Source: a virus. Taken from it: a DNA stretch of 23,506 bases. Of the stretch, positions 1 through 4,905 are shown piece by piece (position 1 is the stretch's first letter; every line of letters starts with the position of its first letter). The position numbers and the translations under genes were made by a program. The stretch covers positions 1 to 23,506 of IMG/VR virus record IMGVR_UViG_3300046642_000421; one strand, 5' to 3'. The notes beneath the pieces were generated by a model. It searched no databases, was not told where the DNA came from, and was given only the letters and a program-made list of their open reading frames with translations.

Positions 1-5
1 CTCCG

Positions 6-14
6 CCTCCCCCC
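6..14 (-). promoter_or_regulatory. Strong ribosome binding site for a gene beyond the left edge
   Basis: On the minus strand this reads GGGGGGAGG, the same Shine-Dalgarno form seen in front of most genes in the window. It lies after the stop of the last visible early gene, so another leftward gene should start just outside the window. Confidence 0.6.
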
Positions 15-50
15 TATAGCCCTTCGCCTTGCTCGACCGGCCGTTAGAGG

Positions 51-302
51 TCAAAGGGCACCCGCCGCTGCATCGCGCTTCAGGCACTTTGTCTCTTGGA
101 AGTCATTCCGGACCGCCACCTCAAGGAAGCCGTCCGACAGGAGGTCTTCGGTAATGACCATTTCTGCGAAGGGCCAGAGGCTCCGGATTGTGACCGTGTG
201 GGTTGCCTCATCCACCTCTGTGACAAGCCCGAAGGATTGCCCAGTGAGGCCGTTGACGAGGCGCTGACCGGCCCTGAGCGGGGTTCCCCGCCAGTCCTTC
301 AT
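51..302 (-). CDS. Hypothetical early protein, 83 aa
   Basis: I do not recognise the family. The start is the ATG at 302-300, which overlaps the stop of the upstream RNA ligase gene as ATGA, the coupling pattern used throughout this operon. A longer reading to 383 would run deep into the ligase gene and has no reason to be preferred. The protein begins MKDWRGTPLRAGQRLVNGLTG. Its middle alternates hydrophobic and charged residues (VTEVDEATHTVTIRSL), which suggests a small beta-rich fold. No membrane segment, signal peptide or metal-binding cluster is visible. It is probably co-translated with the ligase and nuclease genes. Confidence 0.7.
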   Translation of the reverse strand: MKDWRGTPLRAGQRLVNGLTGQSFGLVTEVDEATHTVTIRSLWPFAEMVITEDLLSDGFLEVAVRNDFQETKCLKRDAAAGAL

Positions 303-865
303 GCCGCCTGCCACGTCTTGCCGCCTTCGCGGTCGAACTTGTCGAAGGTGCTCTTGAACTTCGCACCCGCCGCCGGGTGCCACACGATGACGCCCTCAGG
401 GTCCATGAAGCCGGGGTTAGCCATGGAGCCGAAGACCTTCAGATCGTCTTTCTTGTCTTCGATGACCTCGGTACTGAACTCGCCCCGGAACAGCGTGGGA
501 ACGACGTCGAGCCCGTCAGGGCGTGATTCCCAGTCGGGGCGCTTCGGCCCCCAGCGGTGCGAGTTGAAGAGGGAGAACCGCCTCTCCTCCATGCCGTATC
601 CGCGCTGAATGCCCTTGCCCCACCACTCGCCGAAGTGGCAACCGGGACCGAGGAACGCCGTCAGCGCCTCCCGCTGGCCATAGGCCCACGCGGCGAAGCC
701 GTGATTATCGTCGTCGGGGGTTATCAGCCGCTTCCGCGACTGACACGCGAAGTCGCCATCTTCGGTGATGACGACGGCGGCATTCGTGCCGTCGATTTTC
801 TCCGTGATGACCATGCCCCGATAGAGCCGGGGCGTGGAAGGCCACGCCTCAAACTGGATCGTCAT
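299..865 (-). CDS. Minimal RNA ligase (nucleotidyltransferase superfamily)
   Basis: The 188-aa product shows the covalent nucleotidyltransferase motifs in order: motif I EKIDGTN with the candidate AMP-accepting Lys23, FGEWWG around Glu80 (motif III region), EGVIVW with Glu157 (motif IV), and KFK at 169-171 (motif V). This matches the RNA_ligase/Rnl2-like family, which seals RNA nicks after adenylation of the lysine. The start is the ATG at 865, overlapping the upstream stop as ATGA; an upstream in-frame GTG near 922 would run through the preceding gene. The protein stops soon after motif V, so it lacks the C-terminal domain of longer phage ligases. It sits in the early replication/recombination operon. 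Its substrate is unknown; phage RNA ligases often repair tRNAs cut by host defences, but that role is inference here. Confidence 0.85.
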   Translation of the reverse strand: MTIQFEAWPSTPRLYRGMVITEKIDGTNAAVVITEDGDFACQSRKRLITPDDDNHGFAAWAYGQREALTAFLGPGCHFGEWWGKGIQRGYGMEERRFSLFNSHRWGPKRPDWESRPDGLDVVPTLFRGEFSTEVIEDKKDDLKVFGSMANPGFMDPEGVIVWHPAAGAKFKSTFDKFDREGGKTWQAA

Positions 866-1071
866 ACGCCGTACCTCGCTTTCCTGATTCGTTCCTCGAC
901 CTCTTCCCACGACCCCACCCATTCGCCGAGAACCAGATAGACCGTGTTGTCGTCGTAGTCCCAGCTCTGAATGACCTCGTATTCGGCCTTTTCGGGGTCG
1001 TCGGTCAGGTGGATGGCGTAGGGCACGCTGTAGGCGCTACCGCCGTGCTTCTCGTAGCCGGAAAGGTTCAC
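862..1071 (-). CDS. Hypothetical small acidic protein, 69 aa
   Basis: I do not recognise the family. The start is a GTG at 1071-1069 that overlaps the stop of the upstream ATPase gene as GTGA, and its own stop overlaps the ATG of the RNA ligase gene, so three genes are translationally coupled. The product is rich in Asp, Glu, Tyr and Trp (for example LTDDPEKAEYEVIQSWDYDD) and ends in a basic helix (EERIRKARYGV). There is no membrane segment or cysteine motif. Such proteins are common fillers in early phage operons. Confidence 0.75.
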   Translation of the reverse strand: MNLSGYEKHGGSAYSVPYAIHLTDDPEKAEYEVIQSWDYDDNTVYLVLGEWVGSWEEVEERIRKARYGV

Positions 1072-1865
1072 CCGGTCACCGCCATTCGTTCGAGGTCAAC
1101 AGACAGCGGCATAAACCAGCCGCCGGAAGGGTCAGATCTGCCGGTCCGGTTCTTGACCGGGCTCACGCCGATACTGCGTGCACCCTCAAGCGAGTCACCG
1201 CCGACACGGTGAAGCGCTAAGACAAGCTCCGGAACCTTCGAGATCTTTCCGCGTAGAGAAGACAGAGACGGGGGCTTAGTGCCGTCGTCAAAGTCGCCGG
1301 TGACGTGATGCAGACCAACCACACAAGCGCCGGTTTCCCGGGCAAGCTCATGAAGAAAGTCACACGTCGCTTCAAGGCTTTGGAAGCCGTCTGTGTTCAG
1401 CTCGTTGTCTAGGTTCGTGATGTTGTCCATCACGATCAGCGAAGGCCAGTCGCCGTAAACCATCCGGAACGCCTTGAGTTCCTGCTCAACGTCCGTCGCC
1501 GTGGGCGACGCCTTGAAGTCAAACTGAATGTGACTCCACTTGTGCAGAAGCACGTCAAGGTGCTCTGTCCTGCCCGCGTTCAGGGCCCGCTCAATGTCGT
1601 CTGTCGTCCACCCGGAGACCATCGCGGAAGCGCGAATAGTCATGGTGGCCTGGTCGGTGTCCGCCGAGAAGTACAGGCACGGCAGACCGGCCCGGATGGC
1701 GAGCGTGAGAGACAGGAGAGACTTACCTACGCCGGGGGCAGCCGCGATGAGTGCTAGCTGCCCCTGGCGGAAGTGGACGCCTTGAGAGGAGAGCGCCCGG
1801 AAGACGGGCGGGAGTGGTTCACCGGCTGACCCTCGCGTGAATCGTGCGCGCGAGAGCGAGAGCAT
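1068..1865 (-). CDS. RecA/DnaB-like ATPase, putative replicative helicase or recombinase
   Basis: The 265-aa protein has a Walker A motif AAPGVGKS at residues 42-49, a FSADTD segment at the expected end of strand 2, and a Walker B-like SLIVMDN near residue 145. These are followed by GLHHVTG and a loop containing SLSSLRGKISKVPELVL. The arrangement matches the RecA-fold DnaB C-terminal/AAA_25 group of phage ATPases. There is no DnaB N-terminal domain, so this is a one-domain form. The ATG at 1865 begins two bases after the upstream stop codon. With the neighbouring RecB-like nuclease and zinc-ribbon protein it probably forms the phage replication/recombination module. Helicase and RecA-like recombinase functions cannot be separated from the motifs alone. 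Confidence 0.85.
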   Translation of the reverse strand: MLSLSRARFTRGSAGEPLPPVFRALSSQGVHFRQGQLALIAAAPGVGKSLLSLTLAIRAGLPCLYFSADTDQATMTIRASAMVSGWTTDDIERALNAGRTEHLDVLLHKWSHIQFDFKASPTATDVEQELKAFRMVYGDWPSLIVMDNITNLDNELNTDGFQSLEATCDFLHELARETGACVVGLHHVTGDFDDGTKPPSLSSLRGKISKVPELVLALHRVGGDSLEGARSIGVSPVKNRTGRSDPSGGWFMPLSVDLERMAVTG

Positions 1866-1868
1866 CGG

Positions 1869-2294
1869 TTAGCGGCTGTTTCCCCACTCGGCCGCGCAAA
1901 CGCGGCTCGGGCAGTCGTACCGCGTGTAAGGCGAACCGTTCTTGCCGATGCCGGTCTTCAGCACGCGCATGCCGTGCTCGCAGTACTTCGCTTCACCCGG
2001 CGCGGCCGCGGGGGGTGCTGTAAAGCCTCCGGCCGGCTGAGACGGACCGGCCGCCCACGCCGGGGGGCCTGCCTGACTCGGTGGCACGGCCTGAGCGCCG
2101 AGGACTTCCCCCAGGAGAGAGCCGGTCTTGAACGCGCCGATGGCGCGGCCGAGCGCAGCGAAGAAACCGGAGTCAGGGGCGGCCAACGATTCCAGGGCCG
2201 CGTGCAACTCCTCCTCGTTGTCGGACTCGACAGTCAGCCACGGGGCGTCATGCGCCGCCCCGTACTTCAGGGACGTGTTGTACTTCAGCGTCAA
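1869..2294 (-). CDS. Zinc-ribbon early protein, possible ssDNA-binding accessory
   Basis: I prefer the TTG at 2294-2292 because GGAGG lies eight bases upstream (2307-2303); the longer reading from 2375 lacks a comparable signal and lies largely in the nuclease gene. The 141-aa product starts MTLKYNTSLKYGAAHDAPWL, followed by an acidic helix (ESDNEEELHAALESL). A Pro/Ala/Gly-rich linker follows. The C-terminus carries a Cys-His/Cys-Cys cluster (YCEHGM ... YDCPSRVC) that looks like a zinc ribbon. The N-terminal domain plus linker plus zinc ribbon, placed between nuclease and ATPase, suggests a DNA-binding partner, but I do not recognise the family firmly. The linker contains one GCTTTACAG motif, read as Gly-Phe-Thr. 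It overlaps the 3' end of the nuclease gene. Confidence 0.75.
   Translation of the reverse strand: MTLKYNTSLKYGAAHDAPWLTVESDNEEELHAALESLAAPDSGFFAALGRAIGAFKTGSLLGEVLGAQAVPPSQAGPPAWAAGPSQPAGGFTAPPAAAPGEAKYCEHGMRVLKTGIGKNGSPYTRYDCPSRVCAAEWGNSR
2018..2026 (-). repeat. Dispersed motif GCTTTACAG, copy 1
   Basis: Read on the coding strand as GGC TTT ACA G (Gly-Phe-Thr). The copy is the start of a 24-bp stretch (2018-2041) identical to 12164-12187 in the tape measure gene. Confidence 0.85.
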
Positions 2295-3102
2295 GGTCTG
2301 AACCTCCGTAGGTTTCTCGATCGGAACCGACCGCATCGCAGTACTGCGACACGGAGCAGACACGGCAGGCGTCACCCGGATTCGGAATGAAGACGCCCGC
2401 GTTGACTGCGCGGTCTAGCCGCGCGAACCAGCGGCCCAGACGGGCCGCCGTGTAGCCGTCCAGATCGAACGGCTTGGTTGGTGCGTTGTTCTTGCACATG
2501 AAGTAGTCGCCCCAGCGGGGGCGAATCCCGTACGTCTGCTCAACGGCTTCGGCGTAGACGCCGAGCTGTAGCGGACTGTTCGGGAGCTTGGAGCCGGTCT
2601 TGATGTCTCTGACCCACAGGTCACCGTCCGGCAGCTCTAGAACCTGGTCGATGAAGCCGACGACCTTGACGCCGCCTAGGACGATGGAGAACTGAAGCTC
2701 GACGGCCGGGCCGTCAGGGGACTGCCAGATGTCGAACGGATTCGACTGGGAGAACTCCAGGTAGGCCCTGACCTGATCGGCGCCCCGGTCCCGGCGCCGG
2801 CCAACGTCTTTAAAGCCGCTGATCGTCTTCGAGCCAGTGAGCCACTTCGACCTGTCGGGTTCGGCGGCCGTGAGAGCCGCTATGCCGCTGTCCCACGCGT
2901 TGAAGTAGACCGCCAGGGCTTGAGTCAGGCTGAGCGTCCTACCGGACAGCTCGAAGGCTTCCACGGCCGCGTGAACGGCCGTGCCCTGGAGTGTCCATGC
3001 GGCGGGGGTCTGTGGTGCCTTAGCGATTCGTTCGAGCCTGTAGGACTCGCCGCAGCGCGCCCACGTCGTGAGTTGTGAGACGGACCGGTGTCCGGCGCTC
3101 AG
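2248..3102 (-). CDS. Cas4/RecB-like PD-(D/E)XK nuclease with Fe-S cluster, CTG start
   Basis: The first standard start codon in frame is the GTG at 2964, but the frame is open upstream and encodes family features: VSQLTTWARCGESYRLERI followed by GTAVH. I therefore place the start at CTG 3102-3100, which overlaps the upstream TGA as CTGA, the same 4-bp coupling seen as ATGA/GTGA elsewhere; AAGGA lies six bases before it. The 284-aa product has GxxVH (residues 40-44), a GFID aspartate, the catalytic DIKTGS (D-x-K) and a QLGVYAEA helix. One N-terminal cysteine (Cys17) joins a C-terminal C-x2-C-x5-C cluster, the four-cysteine pattern of Fe-S Cas4/AddB-type exonucleases. It probably processes DNA ends in phage recombination or replication. 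The family call is strong; the CTG start is inference. Confidence 0.85.
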   Translation of the reverse strand: MSAGHRSVSQLTTWARCGESYRLERIAKAPQTPAAWTLQGTAVHAAVEAFELSGRTLSLTQALAVYFNAWDSGIAALTAAEPDRSKWLTGSKTISGFKDVGRRRDRGADQVRAYLEFSQSNPFDIWQSPDGPAVELQFSIVLGGVKVVGFIDQVLELPDGDLWVRDIKTGSKLPNSPLQLGVYAEAVEQTYGIRPRWGDYFMCKNNAPTKPFDLDGYTAARLGRWFARLDRAVNAGVFIPNPGDACRVCSVSQYCDAVGSDRETYGGSDLDAEVQHVPEVRGGA

Positions 3103-3407
3103 TCGCCGTCCTTGCCCTTGGCGGGGTGCTCGGCGATGCCGGACCGGATGAGGCCGAGCAGTCGGCGGGTGTGCTGGTCGGCTGCGATGGCTGAGACCTG
3201 GTTGAGCGCGGCGTACATGGCGTTCGAGAACTCGGCGAGCTGTTCGAGCGTGAGGGTCACCGCACAGGAAGTGTCCTCTTCGCTGGCCTCGATCGTGAGG
3301 CCCACCGTGTTGCCGAGGTCAACGGCCTGGAACCGCAGCTTGTCACCGTGGTACAGGCCCGAAACGAACCTGTAGCGGGCGCCGTGCGTGGGCGTGTCGT
3401 CGGTCAA
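3099..3407 (-). CDS. Hypothetical early protein, 102 aa
   Basis: I do not recognise the family. The chosen start is the TTG at 3407-3405, seven bases after GGAGG (3419-3415); the longer GTG reading from 3461 would begin inside a terminator hairpin. The product has a beta-rich first half (RYRFVSGLYHGDKLRFQAVD), an alpha-helical second half (LEQLAEFSNAMYAALNQ) and a charged C-terminus. The preceding gene ends in a terminator, so this gene may have its own promoter and may lead the nuclease-ATPase-ligase operon, with which it overlaps by CTGA. Confidence 0.75.
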   Translation of the reverse strand: MTDDTPTHGARYRFVSGLYHGDKLRFQAVDLGNTVGLTIEASEEDTSCAVTLTLEQLAEFSNAMYAALNQVSAIAADQHTRRLLGLIRSGIAEHPAKGKDGD

Positions 3408-3421
3408 GAGTCCACCTCCGT

Positions 3422-3439
3422 GTGTCAAGGGAGTAACAC
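3422..3439. promoter_or_regulatory. 18-bp element with short inverted arms, shared with 6511-6528
   Basis: The plus strand reads GTGT-CAAGGGAGTA-ACAC. The copy after the integrase reads GCGT-CAAGGGCGTA-ACGC. They match at 15 of 18 positions, and two of the three differences preserve the inverted arms. Here it lies between a terminator and the ribosome binding site of the 3099-3407 gene. A regulatory role is inferred. Confidence 0.45.
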
Positions 3440-3453
3440 CGAGGGATGACAAA

Positions 3454-3479
3454 AGGGCCACCGCTTAGCGGGTGGCCCT
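3454..3479 (-). terminator. Rho-independent terminator after the 3488-3871 gene
   Basis: A stem AGGGCCACC/GGTGGCCCT with a further short GC stem, one bulge and a 3-nt loop. On the minus strand it is followed by TTTTGT. It lies nine bases after the upstream gene's stop. Confidence 0.8.
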
Positions 3480-3487
3480 GAGACTTG

Positions 3488-3871
3488 TCAGGAGGAGAAC
3501 ACGGTTATTCGCGTTCTCGGGGGTAGCCCTCGGTCCGACGTGGCTTCGTCGGTGCATGTTGAACAGTAGGGCATCCGGTCGCTTGCGTCAAGCGAGTAAC
3601 GCGAGTAGCTTTCCGCGCTCGCCTCCTCACCTCGGGTGTCTGCAATGAACACCAGGGTTCGCCGCTCCAACTCCCATTCCCAAACCAGAATCTCAGGGCC
3701 CAGATCTAGCGTGTACTCGCCCAGAAAGGCACCCAGGGCCACCCCGGAGCCCGTTCCGCACACGGTGCATGGCTCATCCGCTTCGCCGCTCGCTGGCTCA
3801 ATCGCCACCTGCGCCAAGGTCTTAATTTCTCGGCTCCGTTCCTCGAACTCGCGTTCGAATCCATACCACAC
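3488..3871 (-). CDS. Hypothetical protein with two CxxC pairs, single-gene cassette
   Basis: I do not recognise the family. The 127-aa product contains PCTVCGTG near residue 35 and PYCSTCTD near residue 102, enough for one zinc site, with a Trp/Glu-rich strand-forming region between (ILVWEWELERRTLVF). The start used is GTG 3871-3869; no strong Shine-Dalgarno sequence is seen, so the start is uncertain. The gene is bracketed by terminators (3981-4013 upstream, 3454-3479 downstream). That makes it look like an independently transcribed moron that might be expressed in the lysogen. Confidence 0.65.
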   Translation of the reverse strand: MWYGFEREFEERSREIKTLAQVAIEPASGEADEPCTVCGTGSGVALGAFLGEYTLDLGPEILVWEWELERRTLVFIADTRGEEASAESYSRYSLDASDRMPYCSTCTDEATSDRGLPPRTRITVFSS

Positions 3872-3980
3872 ACTACCGAGCCGCTACCCGTGGTGCAACG
3901 CAGGTGAGAGGGGGTAACGCCGGGGATTCTCAGACGATATGGCCTCGGACTGCAACGCTGCAAGGTTTGCCTCGCGGCAG

Positions 3981-4013
3981 AAAAAGAAAAGGGGGCCCGC
4001 TCCGCAGGCACCC
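3981..4013 (-). terminator. Rho-independent terminator after the HTH gene
   Basis: On the minus strand an imperfect GC-rich stem (GGGTGCCTGC pairing with GCGGGCCCCC, loop GGA) is followed by TTTTCTTTTT. It lies about 25 bases after the stop of the 4038-4475 gene. Confidence 0.8.
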
Positions 4014-4037
4014 TCACTTGCTACAAAACCAACGTGG

Positions 4038-4475
4038 TTACAGCTGGTAGTACTGGTCTTCCGGCGTGTCTTTTCTACGCGGTGCGTAATAGAGGCCACC
4101 GTGCTCCGGCGACGCCGGGTTAGGACCCCTGCCCTTGTCATACATGACAACCGTGTTGGTCCGGTCGCGCTCCGCCAGCCAGTTGCGGAAAGTCACCTCG
4201 TTGCGCGGCGTCAGCGTCTCCCCGGCGCGGACGCGGGCAAGGGCACGGAGGCCACGGGCCGCAGGCGAGTGCGCCGCAGGGCCCAGTCCGAGCCACGGCA
4301 GGACCGCAACGGCGGAGTTCCCGGGCGTCCAACCCGCCAGCCGCGCCACGCGGCGCACGGCATGAGCACCGACGCCCCACTTCTCGGCCAGTTCCTTCGG
4401 AGACTTGCCGGAGCGCAGCAGCGCGGCAACCTCGGAATTGGAAGCCGGGATCTGCCTGTCGCCTTTCACAGTCAC
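4038..4475 (-). CDS. Helix-turn-helix protein, candidate immunity repressor
   Basis: The 145-aa protein has one N-terminal helix-turn-helix at about residues 12-45 (SNSEVAALLRSGKSPKELAE, then KWGVGAHAVRRVARLAGW). The rest is not recognised and ends in a Tyr-rich tail (DTPEDQYYQL). The start is GTG 4475-4473 with GGGG five bases upstream; an out-of-frame ATG four bases earlier opens a shorter reading without recognisable features. It is divergent from the integrase across a 430-bp region holding dyads and repeats, and is followed by its own terminator, the usual setting of a phage repressor. A single-HTH repressor would suit binding to the dispersed asymmetric GCTTTACAG sites, as in cluster A mycobacteriophages. 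It could instead be an excisionase or a Cro-like regulator. Confidence 0.7.
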   Translation of the reverse strand: MTVKGDRQIPASNSEVAALLRSGKSPKELAEKWGVGAHAVRRVARLAGWTPGNSAVAVLPWLGLGPAAHSPAARGLRALARVRAGETLTPRNEVTFRNWLAERDRTNTVVMYDKGRGPNPASPEHGGLYYAPRRKDTPEDQYYQL

Positions 4476-4520
4476 GCATACCCCATCCGGTATATGTCGC
4501 TAAGAGCGTCGGGCATTCCT

Positions 4521-4534
4521 TGTGCCCGGGAACA
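4521..4534. promoter_or_regulatory. Near-palindrome TGTGCCCGGGAACA
   Basis: Twelve of fourteen bases are symmetric around CCCGGG. It lies about 45 bp upstream of the HTH gene start, a natural place for an autoregulatory operator. The function is inferred. Confidence 0.35.
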
Positions 4535-4574
4535 CTTTAGGCAGAGCGTGCCTCCCTTGACAAGCTGGATCATG

Positions 4575-4618
4575 CTTTACCAACCCTTTACTCCCCAGCT
4601 CAGGGCCAACGTTTTACA
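4575..4618 (+). repeat. Phased TTTAC repeats in the control region
   Basis: CTTTAC occurs at 4575-4580 and 4586-4591, exactly 11 bp apart, and TTTTACA at 4612-4618. The first is preceded by G (GCTTTAC) and the last lies in GTTTTACAAC, both close to the dispersed GCTTTACAGC motif. They may be operator variants of it. Confidence 0.4.
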
Positions 4619-4654
4619 ACTCTCACGGAATCCTTACGGGATGTTCAGGGTTGC

Positions 4655-4678
4655 GCTGTTACATCTTGTAGTAACAGC
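4655..4678. promoter_or_regulatory. Operator-like 8+8 bp inverted repeat
   Basis: GCTGTTAC at 4655-4662 is matched perfectly by GTAACAGC at 4671-4678, with an 8-bp spacer. A second, offset dyad TACA-TCT-TGTA (4660-4670) lies inside. There is no T-run, so a protein-binding site is likelier than a terminator. The half-site GTAAC recurs at 3433, 3914 and 6522. Confidence 0.55.
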
Positions 4679-4766
4679 ATCCACGGGGGCGCCAGGCCGG
4701 ATCTTCCCATGTCAGCGGGGTTGACGATCTAGTAGCCACGCTAACCAGTAGCGACTCGCGGGGGCA

Positions 4767-4816
4767 GCGGTGGTTACTGACGGGTACCGAACCGGTTGCC
4801 CGTGCGTAAGCCCCCT
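4767..4816. other. attP: Candidate attP site for the serine integrase
   Basis: An imperfect dyad is centred at 4791/4792. The left arm GGTTACTGACGGG (4772-4784) mirrors the right arm CCCGTGCGTAAGCC (4799-4812); TTAC and ACGGG align symmetrically without gaps, and 10 of 14 arm positions match. The 14-bp centre is not symmetric and has AC at its middle, as expected for a directional dinucleotide core. Large serine integrases use attP sites of about 50 bp, usually next to the integrase start. The exact ends and crossover bases are inferred. Confidence 0.55.
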
Positions 4817-4905
4817 GCTACGGTCTGCCCCGACCAATCACCCGTTTAACGGATCTGCTGGTCGCAGCGGAATCGTTAAGCATGAACAAGAACGTAGGGG
4901 CTAGC

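Larger units (their letters stand above)
4476..4905. promoter_or_regulatory. Divergent control region between HTH gene and integrase
   Basis: This 430-bp stretch holds no convincing gene and is more AT-rich than its surroundings between about 4555 and 4680. It contains a 14-bp near-palindrome (4521-4534), TTGACA at 4557-4562, three TTTAC repeats (4575-4618), a perfect 8-bp inverted repeat (4655-4678), TTGACG at 4721-4726 and an attP-like dyad. A leftward promoter could use TTGTCA (4563-4558) with TAAAGT 18 bases further on. No promoter here matches consensus well enough to be certain. Confidence 0.6.

Noticed and set aside
2808-2816. CTTTAAAGC as a motif copy in the nuclease gene
   Set aside because: One mismatch from the consensus but with different symmetry, and no shared flank.
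4138-4479. Alternative frame starting with ATG at 4479 within the HTH gene
   Set aside because: The GTG frame four bases later encodes a coherent helix-turn-helix and ends at a terminator; the alternative is Arg/Cys-rich and featureless.
4557-4591. TTGACA at 4557 as the -35 of an integrase promoter
   Set aside because: No reasonable -10 hexamer lies 16-19 bp downstream on the plus strand; it may instead be part of an operator.
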